A stretch of 64,000 nt of DNA. Origin: Amborella trichopoda. Taxonomy: Eukaryota > Streptophyta > Magnoliopsida > Amborellales > Amborellaceae. Location: contig NW_006499617.1 of the NCBI RefSeq assembly GCF_000471905.2, forward strand, positions 4,164,636-4,228,635, written 5' to 3'. Position 1 is the first letter of the stretch; each line of letters starts with the position of its first letter. Under the pieces are notes generated by a model. It had not been told where the DNA came from. It was given only the letters and a program-made list of their open reading frames with translations, and did no database searches. Positions 50,643 through 57,663 of this stretch are shown piece by piece. The position numbers and the translations under genes are program-made.

Positions 50643-51202
50643 CTCTTTTTTTTTTAATGACTGGTCCAATTTGACTGATTTTGACCTGACTGGAACCCTC
50701 ACCTTTTGTCTTCTGCTCTGGTTCAGTCTATATTACTTATTTATGAGTGCTTCTGTGCTCTCTTTAATTTTTAATTGTGTTTCTATAACACACCTGTGGT
50801 ATATAATTGCATTCTGGATCTGAAACTTTTGCCCATTGTGTAGGTATATTGCATGGTTGCACATCCTTTGCAACCACACCTTGTAGCAACTGGTACCAAT
50901 ATTGGTGTGATTCTCAGTGAATTTGATGCTAGGTCTCTACCGGCTGTGGTTCCTTTACCAACACCTCCAGGAAATAGAGAACATTCTGCTGTGTTTGTTG
51001 TTGAAAGAGAACTTAGACAGCTGAGTTTTCAGTTGTCTGCGCCTGCAAGTCCTTCTTTAGGAAGCACTGGTTCTTTGCCTGAAACAGAACGGTCAAGGGC
51101 AGAGTCAATAGAGCCATTACCTGTTAAGCAGACAAAGAAGCACCTAGGGGCCCCTGTTCCCCATGATTCATATTCAGTTCTTTCAGTGAGCACATCTGGC
51201 AA
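10979..51202 (+). CDS. TWD40-2: TWD40-2-like WD40 subunit of the TPLATE (TSET) complex, 5' part, 11 exons
   Basis: The join of 10979-11110, 11237-11321, 12061-12100, 12231-12479, 23740-23839, 23919-23993, 26074-26172, 26487-26603, 26751-26866, 27010-27109 and 50844-51202 gives 1472 nt, or 490 codons plus two bases, open throughout. The product starts MLKLRAFRPTND and contains KAGGVDERRLVGAKLDKLAE, FYDDDVRFWQLWRNRSAAAE, FGSSDGVIRVLSMITWK and MVAHPLQPHLVATGT. I recognise it from memory as the plant TWD40-2 family (Arabidopsis At5g24710). WD-type blades end in VVVWNW, LLVLWS and LAIWDT. In Arabidopsis TWD40-2 is one of eight TPLATE complex subunits acting at the plasma membrane in clathrin-mediated endocytosis. 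Family proteins exceed 1,000 residues, with two N-terminal propellers and an alpha-solenoid. Only the N-terminal part is here; the codon split after Ser-Gly continues in an exon beyond 64000. The first ATG gives the conserved family N-terminus. Confidence 0.93.
11237..11321 (+). CDS. TWD40-2: TWD40-2 exon 2
   Basis: Begins after the acceptor TTTTCAG and encodes IIYELKAGGVDERRLVGAKL and onward. It ends one base into a codon before GTATGC. The following intron is 739 bp. Confidence 0.92.
12061..12100 (+). CDS. TWD40-2: TWD40-2 exon 3 (40 nt)
   Basis: A short exon after TGATTGCTAG encodes the segment KAKPTEAMRGG, which is conserved in the family. It ends two bases into the next codon at GGGAG|GTAATG. 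The 130-bp intron that follows ends at AATGAAG (12230), not at the CAG at 12240. Only the first choice gives the family sequence SVKQVSFYDDD in frame. Confidence 0.9.
12231..12479 (+). CDS. TWD40-2: TWD40-2 exon 4, followed by a GC donor
   Basis: Encodes SVKQVSFYDDDVRFWQLW through VTMRGRDVPKQDLDNKSLI. It ends two bases into a Cys codon (TG), immediately before GCAAGT. Reading past the donor stays open to 12600, giving a non-conserved tail, so intron retention would add an unrelated C-terminus. Confidence 0.92.
12480..12485 (+). promoter_or_regulatory. GC-type 5' splice site of intron 4
   Basis: The exon 4 boundary reads ATCTG|GCAAGT. No GT donor nearby keeps the frame: the GT three bases downstream would join exon 5 in the wrong phase. 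Using GC restores ATC TGT ATG GAG, giving the family sequence ICMEFLSRS. GCAAGT is the usual extended consensus of GC-AG introns. The intron it opens is 11,260 bp. Confidence 0.85.
12486..13309. other. Intron 4, 5' part without recognised elements
   Basis: Ordinary intronic sequence. Short open frames exist on both strands (for example 12844-13164 on the + strand), but none shows a family I recognise. Confidence 0.5.
13383..15905 (+). pseudogene. LINE copy 1 ORF1 (DUF4283-like), degraded
   Basis: The start ATGAGGAGGAGACG is shared with LINE copy 2. The middle part (about 14010-14330) contains KVWLTLHHVPLHAWS and LGSILHLVEVLD, resembling the DUF4283/RRM-like domain usual in plant L1 ORF1 proteins. 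The C-terminal half is a Pro/Ser-rich linker. No CCHC zinc knuckle was seen. It ends with DAQSRLKVNLKGHHELRNLF near 16015, also present in copy 2. The frame is broken several times. Confidence 0.6.
16203..20240 (+). pseudogene. LINE copy 1 ORF2: endonuclease, reverse transcriptase, RNase H (degraded)
   Basis: Endonuclease: MKILSWNIRGLGQ at 16203, the catalytic ALTETK at about 16291-16310, GGDFN at about 16605 and the terminal SDHCPILLD near 16860. Reverse transcriptase: DKASGPDGFPMAPFK (about 17540), FRPISLLNSSYKILAK (about 17725), SQSAFIQERLILD (about 17820) and the active site LQYADDTLVFLD (about 18232). A zf-RVT-like block (WNTIAPPKVQSFYW, then CVMCLKEESNSHLFLHC) lies at 19309-19470. RNase H: LNFDGCSLGNPGPSG (about 19862), AEALAL and VEGDAKN supply the expected acidic residues. 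Stops (for example after FNIT at 16626) and shifts prevent a single frame. Confidence 0.85.
20545..21139. other. Intron 4 segment without recognised elements
   Basis: Starts with a C-rich and A-rich low-complexity stretch (20556-20580), then ordinary AT-rich intron. Nothing coding seen. Confidence 0.5.
21140..22367 (+). mobile_element. RTE-type LINE 3' region, tandem unit 1
   Basis: The stretch 21571-21735 translates, with stops, as VAEMRMLGWMSDNIRNDRIR followed by NEYIRG. This is the conserved C-terminal end of plant RTE-clade reverse transcriptases. Near 22301 the codons for MTIDRADW and NKIRAADP, then tagttgggataaggct, match the terminal part of such elements. The entire ~1.2-kb unit, including non-coding parts, is repeated in the next unit. 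Confidence 0.65.
22368..23466 (+). mobile_element. RTE-type LINE 3' region, tandem unit 2
   Basis: A direct repeat of unit 1 with a period of about 1228 bp (ggtttgRactt starts at 21140 and 22368). It contains the same RTE C-terminal block near 22800-22960. It ends in gcttggatgatgatgataatgatgatg, the (GAT)n-type tail typical of plant RTE LINEs. A G-rich run (23100-23112) matches a longer G-run in unit 1 (21841-21857). Confidence 0.65.
23740..23839 (+). CDS. TWD40-2: TWD40-2 exon 5
   Basis: Follows the acceptor CCTTGCAG at the end of the 11.3-kb intron 4. Encodes MEFLSRSAAGDGPLVAFG and SSDGVIRVLSMITWK, ending AAG|GTATGA in phase 0. The next intron is 79 bp. Confidence 0.93.
23919..23993 (+). 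CDS. TWD40-2: TWD40-2 exon 6
   Basis: 25 codons, starting LVRRYTGGHKGSISCLMTFL and ending SSGE before GTAATT. The GH-like turn of a WD40 blade is visible (GGHKGSISCL). The next intron is 2080 bp. Confidence 0.93.
24345..24392 (+). repeat. Isolated RTE-type LINE tail with (GAT)n
   Basis: The sequence aaatgggataaggcttggatg followed by a GAT run matches the end of the RTE-like units at 22345-22367 and 23435-23460. Only the terminus is recognisable. Confidence 0.5.
24653..24730. repeat. (CT)n(CA)n compound microsatellite
   Basis: A CT run of about 10 units passes directly into CA repeats interrupted twice by a T. Confidence 0.95.
24760..25214. mobile_element. Foldback/MITE-like element rich in GGATCC-type motifs
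   Basis: The ends are a perfect 10-bp inverted repeat, ggctgagaat and attctcagcc, and TTAA flanks both sides (24756-24759 and 25215-25218). The arms are densely built of ggatcc/ggatct motifs around an AT-rich centre (24935-25030), so the sequence can fold back. TTAA could be a 4-bp target duplication, or a TTA/TAA site of the PIF/Harbinger type read palindromically. It sits between two CCA-rich stretches, which it appears to have split. No transposase. Confidence 0.55.
25219..25845. repeat. CCA-rich minisatellite, two ~270-bp units
   Basis: The block attgccacccctgctacca recurs at about 25226 and 25495, and ctgccatgat(a)atc with cattgtgaccaccacatcat recurs at the end of each unit. Both units are imperfect CCA/CAC arrays. 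Long open frames through it on both strands encode low-complexity Thr/Pro/Ser or Val/Met peptides and are not genes. Confidence 0.75.
26074..26172 (+). CDS. TWD40-2: TWD40-2 exon 7
   Basis: 33 codons, including ALLVSGASDGLLVLWSADH and ending PKLSLK at AAG|GTAACT. SGASDGLLVLWS is a complete WD40 blade signature. The next intron is 314 bp. Confidence 0.93.
26487..26603 (+). CDS. TWD40-2: TWD40-2 exon 8
   Basis: 39 codons starting AHDGGLVAVELSRVLGG and ending LAIWDTVSFK. GADKSLAIWD is a WD40 blade end. Spliced TTCTAG to AAG|GTGCCA. The next intron is 147 bp. Confidence 0.93.
26751..26866 (+). CDS. TWD40-2: TWD40-2 exon 9
   Basis: Encodes EMRRIKPVSRVACHSVVSWC and onward to CVKDSHI, ending two bases into a Trp codon before GTATGT. 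The next intron is 143 bp. Confidence 0.92.
27010..27109 (+). CDS. TWD40-2: TWD40-2 exon 10
   Basis: Completes the Trp codon and encodes AIEHSTYSAVTRPLCELSSL and onward, ending NKKLR at CGG|GTATGT in phase 0. It opens the 23.7-kb intron 10. Confidence 0.92.
27110..28896. other. Intron 10, 5' part, with an (ATT)n microsatellite
   Basis: Plain intron sequence. A long ATT/TTA run at about 27959-28068 is the only clear landmark; it produces an artefactual poly-Leu/Ile frame. No transposon ends were recognised here. Confidence 0.7.
28898..30331. repeat. Left arm of a large foldback structure (~1.43 kb)
   Basis: This arm is the reverse complement of 31188-31407 joined to 43855-45046. Landmarks shared in inverted order include the 45-bp block around ctattctattctatatagtattaag, the phrase gtgtttttgacatgtttgta, two internal copies of ggaactctactctagagattt, and cacccaaatcgagggattct near 30077. 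Similarity is high with scattered substitutions. Family unknown: it could be an inverted-repeat DNA element or two LTR-derived copies in opposite orientation. Confidence 0.8.
30332..31187. other. Loop of the foldback structure
   Basis: About 0.86 kb between the arms. It contains a CT run (30451-30478), a stretch of tatggacta-type short repeats (30560-30840) and ordinary sequence. No transposase or other coding domain was found. Minus-strand frames next to the right arm are repeat artefacts. Confidence 0.6.
31188..31407. repeat. Right arm of the foldback, inner part (before the hAT insertion)
   Basis: Reverse complement of about 30112-30331 of the left arm. It ends at the hAT target site aatgcgat (31400-31407). 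Confidence 0.85.
34233..36194 (-). mobile_element. Inner hAT element, reversed, internally deleted
   Basis: Inserted in the acidic tail coding region of the outer transposase, with agggtgac (34225-34232) on the left and ggggtgac (36195-36202) on the right, a 7-of-8 target duplication. The right end, ttttttgaacact(g), and the left end, tatagtttcaaaaag, form a degenerate inverted repeat. Subterminal GC-rich gcctaggcgg blocks lie inside both ends (34245-34320 and 36020-36175). It encodes BED fingers and an acidic C-terminus but lacks DUF659 and dimerisation domains, so it is a non-autonomous deletion derivative. Confidence 0.75.
34690..35736 (-). pseudogene. hAT transposase remnant with three BED-finger copies
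   Basis: Read on the minus strand, three related BED-type segments occur in tandem: about 35660-35480 (KYGYNTNPNDNFCEKDTKGG), about 35400-35210 (GWKYGYNPKPNDKNCIRYNF) and about 35130-34990 (GWKYGYNPNPNDKN). They are followed by an acidic C-terminus ending DPIPSDDDDD with a stop near 34717. The catalytic core between finger and tail is absent. Tripling of the finger is unusual for hAT transposases, which normally carry one BED domain. Confidence 0.65.
36360..39250 (+). pseudogene. LINE copy 2 ORF1 (DUF4283-like), degraded
   Basis: Starts ATGAGGCGGAGACG as in copy 1. The domain at about 36930-37275 reads KIWLTLQHLPLHVWSPSTFQ and LGSIRLLVEVLDTKLIPACV, a DUF4283-like fold. A long Pro/Ser-rich linker follows (37290-38900), then DAQSRTKVSVKGQWELLNLF near 39076. 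Interrupted by stops and shifts. Confidence 0.6.
39253..43200 (+). pseudogene. LINE copy 2 ORF2: endonuclease, reverse transcriptase, RNase H (degraded)
   Basis: Endonuclease begins with LSWNIRGLGQ (about 39259) and retains LPLQGNGYTWSNN-type sequence near 39780. Reverse transcriptase: APGPDGFPMAPFKSFL (about 40612), FRPISLLNSSYKILAKALAS (about 40790) and LQYADDTLVFLDA (about 41299). zf-RVT block: KVWSTLAPPKVQTFNWIACC (about 42403) and CALCLQEEETNPHLFQHC. RNase H: LNFDGCSLGNPGPSG (about 42964) with VEGDAQN near 43156. The stretch 41513-42145 and 42164-42817 retain long open pieces, so decay is moderate. Confidence 0.85.
43855..45046. repeat. Right arm of the foldback, outer part (after the hAT insertion)
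   Basis: Reverse complement of about 28898-30090. It resumes cattttgcaataaaatccctt directly after the right hAT target copy and ends at aaaacaatagact (45046), the mirror of the left arm start. Confidence 0.85.
45047..45895. repeat. Third, partial copy of the foldback arm
   Basis: A direct repeat of about 44088-44940 (gcattggag, atatattg, tctccctatccatgggctcccatggtg), abutting the right arm end. It finishes near gtcaaaaataccctataaca. It is more diverged from the two arms than they are from each other, so it may be an older copy or a tandem insertion. Confidence 0.75.
45896..46199. other. Intron 10 segment without recognised elements
   Basis: AT-rich sequence with an A-run at 45932-45943. No coding or transposon signal seen. 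Confidence 0.4.
46200..46291. mobile_element. hAT-type terminus remnant
   Basis: A GC-rich gcctaggcagccg block followed by tttcttgaacattgg resembles the right ends of the two hAT elements (36150-36195, 43795-43846). No matching left end was found. It abuts recognisable copia-related sequence on its right. Confidence 0.45.
47772..48150. repeat. Left arm of an inverted repeat inside the copia fossil
   Basis: Reverse complement of 49112-49438 with moderate divergence: both contain gattaggatt, gatttggttagaag and gtcttctagtaagacttg. The left arm also holds a ~45-bp unit (ttcttagttatttg, aggattaataagact) repeated about three times near 48040-48140. The pair flanks ~0.96 kb that contains a MITE and the second assembly gap. 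Confidence 0.7.
48393..48785. mobile_element. MITE family A, copy 2 (393 bp) with 9-bp target duplication
   Basis: Begins gggaaaattttatatagagc and ends in its inverted partner (ggctctatacaaaccataccc). The terminal inverted repeats are ~50 bp, with the shared core gctctaaacaatcaaatt. Flanked by tttatatat on both sides (48384-48392 and 48786-48794), although the right copy merges into a TA microsatellite. Aligns over its full length with 9706-10095. The 9-bp duplication points to the Mutator superfamily. Confidence 0.8.
48786..49111. repeat. TA microsatellites and suspect sequence around the second gap
   Basis: A TA run followed by gatgcgc and a CG/CA-rich stretch occurs on both sides of the gap (48789-48842 and 49061-49110). 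Between these, 48843-48920 and 48941-49060 are made of acgtaacgta- and tagtta-like fragments with almost no runs longer than two identical bases. That looks like low-quality consensus rather than natural DNA. Confidence 0.6.
48921..48940. other. Assembly gap (20 N)
   Basis: Twenty N residues within a duplicated TA-microsatellite context. Confidence 0.99.
49112..49438. repeat. Right arm of the inverted repeat inside the copia fossil
   Basis: Inverted partner of 47772-48150, ending ccaaatcagcgacgatcttc. It is followed by a ~57-bp direct duplication at about 49454-49548 (gctgtgattctcttcttgtg, cgttgaactttgcaa). Confidence 0.7.
50241..50843. other. Intron 10, 3' end, with (CT)n microsatellite
   Basis: Contains a CT run at 50601-50638, then T-rich sequence leading to the acceptor GTGTAG at 50838-50843. 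No other feature seen. Confidence 0.7.
50844..51202 (+). CDS. TWD40-2: TWD40-2 exon 11
   Basis: Follows the 23.7-kb intron 10 and continues the frame as VYCMVAHPLQPHLVATGTN. It encodes the end of the first propeller region, a Ser/Pro-rich loop (SAPASPSLGSTGSLPETERS), and the conserved KQTKKHLGAPVPHDSYSVLS. It stops two bases into a Lys codon at GGCAA|GTAAGT. In the family the next residues are YVAVVWPD; no sequence encoding them was found before 64000. Confidence 0.93.
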
Positions 51203-52979
51203 GTAAGTTCTTATCAACTCTCTCATCATATATTGAATATAAGCCTTTCTAATGGTTCCACATGTTTTCCTTTTATTTGGATTTGCCTTGATGATGCAAA
51301 TATTAATAGTTGTTGTCTGATCAATATACTTTGATGCCTCGTGACAAATGGCTTCAGAAAAGACCATACTTTGGGAGATGAATTCCCCACTTTTTTTTTC
51401 TCAAGTTACAATGAAGAAAATATGATTGTACTTTGTCTGGATCTATCTGTGTCAGTTGATTTTCGAACCCTAAATTTGGCTGAAGATGTTTTCTATTTCT
51501 ATTTTTTTTGATTTCCTGAACTGTATTGACAAACTTTCGTGTATGGCTGCTGCATGAATTTGAATGGTGCCACAAGTATTAGATCTTTGTATTATTTGTA
51601 AATCCAATGCGTTTTGGGTGATTTTGGGATTAGGTTCATCACTCTGCAAAAGCATGGGCAGAGGAAACAATTATGGGGAAAATGGATCCAAAATATTCAT
51701 TTTGTTGCAATTTGGAGATTGGAACATGTGTTCACACAATCTGTTTACATGTAAAAAATGGGGTCCCTTTCTTAAATGCATTTTTGAACAGGAGGTATTG
51801 ATTTTGAGTGTGTTAAGGGATCTGAAACTGAAATATTTGGCGAATTCTTAATCATTTCTTTCTTAGAATTAAGCGAAATTAACATTTGTTAATTATTGAT
51901 ATTTAGTTAGTAATTGTGCATTCATGTTTGTGATTTGTTTTTTCCATATAAATAATATTGTGAACTTTTTTTTGATAATCGACCAGTCTTTAAAGTAGCC
52001 ACTTCTTAGGGCATTTCAAGTTGCACACGGGGCTGTAGATGCATATGTATATTAGAAACGTTAAGTAGGAACCAGGCATCAGAGCCAAGTTTCTGACAGA
52101 AGCTTTTCAGATAATCTCTCTCACCAGTGCATTAGCCTGTTTCATTGATTTCTCAAGGAAATGATGGAAATTATTGTCCTCCACCCAACTAGCTTGAGAT
52201 ATGTGATCTCTTCCACAGGATATGGAATCTTGCATGGGTAAGCGCCTTTTGTTGCAGTTATCCTATTACATACACATTTAGTGAACAGATGAAAGGTACT
52301 CTCTGGCATATCAAGTGGGTGGCCGCTTTTGTAATAGCCGAATCACAAATCCTAGCAAGTCTATCAAGACCTTCCTTGCTGTTGCAGGGCTGTCATGAGA
52401 AGGAAGGTCTAAATAAAAGTTTGGGAAGAGTACAGCTCTAGATTTTTGGGAAGAGTACAGCTCCAGATTTTTGGGAAGAGTACAGCTCTAGATTTCAGGA
52501 AGCATAGATACTCCGAATTAGTTAAGTGCTGCAATCTGCTCTGAACACTATGCCACATATTTGTGTTATGTATATTTGTTGAGAGGAACTCCTCAAAAAA
52601 AAAAAAATACACTCAAGCAAAGAAAATCCCGATGAAAATTTTAGTTGATTGAAGTGCTTAGCACTCTTTGTGTTCTATGCACTTTGGTTAATATTTCTGG
52701 AAGCTGCTTGAAACCTTGCTAAAGATTCCACTTTTCTCAAAGTTTTGCTTCACATTTTGTCACAAATGTGGCTGAAATGTTGTTCCATTTCGACCTTAAA
52801 TTTCTATTTCTTTTTAAAAAATGCACTCAAAAGATGATGGCATGTGTTTTTCTCATCTTAAAGCCAATTATGGGCATGGACAGTGTTGAAAGCCCTTTTA
52901 TCTGCAATACGAAACTCATGCTTACAACTTGGAAGTTAATGATGCTTTTGATGCTCAACTTCCATTTTTAATGGAAAAC
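51203..52979. other. Intron 11, 5' part, with a 25-bp triplicate repeat
   Basis: Three perfect or near-perfect copies of a 25-bp unit (ttgggaagagtacagctcta plus gattt) lie at 52421-52495. Otherwise ordinary intron without recognised elements or exons. Confidence 0.7.
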
Positions 52980-55268
52980 ATTTCTATCCTCACCATGGTG
53001 AGGCCGCAACCTCCTCACCATCCTCATTTTGCCCCCCCCACCACCACCAAACCTGCTCACCACCCCTCCTCGTTGCCCCTTAGCTGTTCCCAATGCTATC
53101 TGGACTCTGATGCGTGCGAATCTTCACTCCTTCCTTATGCTCCCTTCTCCCCTCGCCAGGACAACTTTCGGGCCCTTGAGAGTTTGGGCGAGAACTGTTA
53201 GGGGGAGCCCCTTCTCGGTTGTCGCCTACCCGTAGATGGTTCCATTCTTTTCAACTTACCCTCTGAGAGCAGTGCGCTTCGTGCTCTTCATTCAGACGGT
53301 TCTGTAACCTTTAAAGGAGCCCAACTCTCCCTCCGCCGCCCCTTTTCCCAAGATGAAGGCTCCTTTTGCAAACAAAGAGTTTGGGTCACAGCTTCCCACA
53401 TCCCTTTGCATGCTCTTGCCCCAACCACTTACCAAAGGATATCTGAAGCTTGTGGGTCTTTTGTGGCCATCAATCGGAGATCCATTGAGTTTCTTCTGTT
53501 GGGTTCCATGCAACTGTTGGTTGAGGTCTTGGACTACAATCTCTTACCCTCCTCCCTGTGGCTCGATGTTGAGGAGGTTTTTTTGCAGGATTCGATTATC
53601 TTGGACTCTTGCCTCTCCCTCGTTTCAACATTTCTATTGCCCCCCCCCCCTCGCTATTCCGACCCACCTGGAGCGCCCCTCTAACCTGTGGACGCTGGTT
53701 ATTAGGAAACGTCGCTCTTCAAACAGCCCTTAACTCTAGAACCACCGCAAGCGCCACTTTCCTCCACCCCTCCGCTCCGCTTCATCCCTCGGTAACATTG
53801 TCGCTGCCTCAGCCCCTCCACCATTTCGCCCTAACTCCAATTCTGGGCTGTCCCCCCCCTCACCTTCCCCAGCCTCTCGTTTCCCCTTTGACTGTGCACC
53901 CCTCCCCACCACCTCTTGCGGCCCCACTCTTCTCTCTTCGCCACTCGCATCTCCCCATGGCCAGAATACCCCGCCTCCCTCCCCTCTCCTGGTCCCAACC
54001 CTTTACCCTAGCTTAACCGAGCGACACCCACTCACTCCCCTTCACTGCTGCAGTCTTGGTCCCTGACATAGCCTCCCTACCTACCGCCTCCGTTGGGCCT
54101 GTGATCGCTCCTCCCCTAGTTTGCACTCTCGGCTCCTCAGACCTATCGACATCTGCGACTAAACCTTCGTCCTCATAGGAAGCCAACATGGACTACCCCT
54201 CATCACCTTCCCCCCTCGGAGTTGGAGGCCGAACCCCTCATCTTTCCCTACCTATCGCCTTCCCTTCGGGGGCTTCTTGCGACCTGTGTCCCTTTTGTGG
54301 GCCCCATCCTTCAAGGCTTCTTCTCCACCACTATGCCCTTACTCCCTTGGCCACCCTACCAGATGCTTCACCTTGGCCTCTTACCCCACTCAATCCCAGC
54401 CCCTTCTTTCAATCTCATCCCAAGTCCTCCATCCCTCCTCTATAACCCTTTCTTGGACCCTTTCCCCCTTTCCTCTCCCCCTTCCCCTTTTTCCACCCCA
54501 CCCCACCCCACCCCACCCGCCCCCCCCTCTGGCACCCATTCCGCCACTAGCCACTCGTTTCCAAGCTCCTCCCTCTTCACCCCCTCTTCTCCTATTCTCT
54601 CCCTCTCCACTCGCCCGCACTCTTCTCCTCCCTCATAACCTCTAACGCTACCCTCTTCCCCGGCTCCTCTCCCCTTCTATCCCTCTCTCTCTCCCCCTTC
54701 CCTCGAGGCCTTCACTTCTACTTCCCTCCCCTCTTTTCAGACTTCTAGCTCCTCACCTCTCTCCTCCCTCCTCTTCTAACCCTTCTCTCCCCCCATGTGA
54801 CTTCTTCGTTCGTGGACTGTATGGACAAGGTAAGACAAAGTGAAGGACATTCTTCGTCTAATGGGCTTTCCCTACGTTGACACAAAAGGTCTGTTTCATC
54901 TCTTCTTTCAAGCCAATGCCCAAGCCAGGATGGAGGTAAGCTCTTTCTGTTCTTTGGAGGACATCGCCTTGCTTTTGGAAGCTCACCCAAATTCTATTAC
55001 AGCCTCAACTTCTCCCTCTGCTGCACCTCCTTCCCCCCCCCCCCTTCTTTGCCCCACCTCCTTCCCCCCCCCCACCTTCTCTGCCCCACCTCTTAGATGG
55101 TTTGCTAGGTTGGCCCACACCTCGCTGATTTCGCCAAGAAGCTCGTCGTCTCATGGAATATTAAGGGGTTGGGCCAACCCTTGAAATGTTCTTCTGCCCA
55201 CGACCTTTGATCCAGACTATGCCCCTCCATCCTCTCTCTCTTGGAGACCATAGTTACCGGAGTCGCTT

Positions 55269-55997
55269 TCCTTGCTTGGCGATCCCTTGCAGAACCTTGA
55301 TTCTCTCGATCTCAAAGTGGATCTCGTCTGAAACTCAATTTAGTGTTTTCGAGATCTCTCTCCATCTTATAAGGGAGCAAGTTCCTTCAAATTTAATTTT
55401 GCTTTCCTAAACACTATAGGATCTAGTTCCCTAGTCTTATGGTTCGTGCTTCAGAGCGCATAGGGATCTAGATTCCAAAGGACGGAACACAAGCATCGCC
55501 ATAATTGGCATCTAGATCCCACCAATATGGGATCACTTTAGAGTTCCGTATTTATTTTCATAGAAGACTAAGCCAACATGTTATTGGTTAACAACTTTGG
55601 GAGCTACATTTTAAAGCCACAAATCCTTATTACCTATATGAGGAACTCGTGTTAAGAAAATGGAAATCACTCCTACAAAAGTCATTCTTCGCTCCATAAT
55701 ATGTTGGATCACTTTTACGAATGCACTCCTTGAGTTAAGAAACTAAAAAAAATGCCCTTGGGAACTTTGCTTCTGGCATATAGGATCTCACACCTTTATA
55801 TAATAATTCTTCATCCTATGTAATAAAGGAGCTCGATCCCCAATACACATGGGCCTTGATTCTAACCTTTGAGACTCTACGGCCATCGATCCCTTACACA
55901 TGGATCTTTAGTATAGCTTTGAGCAGCAGATCCCTACCCCAAATCTCGCAACCATTCCTGTTTCGTACTTAACAACTATGTTGGAGATTAAATCTCC
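55269..55997. mobile_element. Unknown ~730-bp insertion in LINE copy 3
   Basis: Alignment with LINE copy 1 shows that the endonuclease stretch encoding SILSLLETI (about 55222-55250) should be followed within about 10 codons by the IWGHRPSQW block. Instead ~730 bp of unrelated sequence intervene, with recurrent gatctag and gatccc motifs. No transposase, A-tail or clear inverted repeats were recognised. Confidence 0.55.
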
Positions 55998-57663
55998 TTC
56001 CCCTTCTCTTAGGCTGATTAGCCAGATTTGGGGACATCGACCATCCCAGTGGGAATCCATTCTAGCTTCTGGTGCGTCCGGTGGCATTTAGGTGGTCTAG
56101 GACCCCACTGAACACACGCTTATCTGCCCCCATCTGGGTTGGTTCTCGGACACTGTCCTCCTCTTCAAGATCTCTGATGGACAACTCTGGAAGTTCTCAG
56201 CCATCTACTGTCCAAACTTTGTTGAAGCTAGACCACAATTGTGGGAGGAACTTGACCTGGTAGCTTCTCTTCCACACCTGGCATGGTGCCTGGGGAGCAA
56301 ATTTAATATCACTCGGTGGTCTTTCGAACGGAATTCCAACACCAACATTTCCTAGAATGCTCGACTTCTCTTATTTCATCTCCAGAAACAAACTTATTGA
56401 CATTCCCCTCCAAGGTTTCCTTGGCTCTCATGCCATTTCCATTTACATACCCAAACCCACGATCCTCCTTGATACCCAACCTACTGCTAGGGACCCCAAA
56501 CCTTTTCAATTCGAGCTTGCTAGGTTAGAGGAACCTTCTCTCCTCTCCTTTTTCTCGTCTTGGTGGAGTTCATTCGCCCCTTGGTGTTGGGTAGGGCGTG
56601 GTACAAACTTCAAAATAGAAATTCAAACACTTAAACGAGCCCTTAAGACTTGGAGCAGGTCCCTTCTAGGCAACTTCACTCCCCTTAAAGCCTCTCTCCT
56701 CTCGAAAATCCAAGCTTTGGACCTCACCGAGGAATCCTGCCCCTTTCCGAATGGGAGGTTTCACTATAGCCTAGCTCAAACAAGACTGTCTCTCCCTCCT
56801 TAAGAAAGAAGAAATTAACTGGTTCTAAAGATCCAGGGTCGAATAGCAAGAGTCGAGTGACCTCAACACTGGCTTCTTGCACAAGATCGCAAACTGCCGT
56901 CGTCGAGACAACACTATTTCGCACCTTAAGGTCAACGATAGATTGCTTGACCAACCTGGTGAAATCGAAGAGGTCGTTGTCTCTTACTTCAAATCCCTGT
57001 TCTCGGCTCCCTCCAAACACTCGACCTCGTATGGGCGATTTATCCTTCCTCACGCTTCCACCTAACCTTGCCGAGTGGTTGCAACGCTCGTTTGTTGAAG
57101 CAAAAATCACCTCCGCCATTGCGGACCTTGGCTAGGATCGGGCACTGGGGCTGAACAACTTCTCGGTGGTACCTTTTAAGATTTTCTGGTCCTCCTTCAG
57201 GGACGATTTCCTCTCCTTCTTTGAGGAATTTTTCAACCAAGGAATCATTCACACCACCCTGAATGCTACTTTCCTCACCCTTGTTCCTAAGATCGATGGT
57301 GCCAAAGAGCTTAAGGACTTTTACCCTATCTGACTTATCAACTCTACTTACAAATTTTTAGCTAAGGTCCGTGCCTCCCATTTGAAGGAGGTTCTGCCCC
57401 ATGTCATATCCGCCTCCCAATCGGTATTCGTGAAAGATGAGAAAATTCTCGACGGGGTTTTGGTAGTCCATGAATGTGTGCATTCGAGAGACCTTGCCAA
57501 CCTACTGGGTCTCACTTATAAGATTGACTGGAAAAAGGCCTATGACCATGTAGACTGGGCCATCTTGGTAGAAATCATGTTTCGCATGGGGTTTTGAGAA
57601 AGATGGAGGAATTGGATGCGAGGATGTTACTCACATCCCCATTTCTCCATTCTGGTTGCCAAA

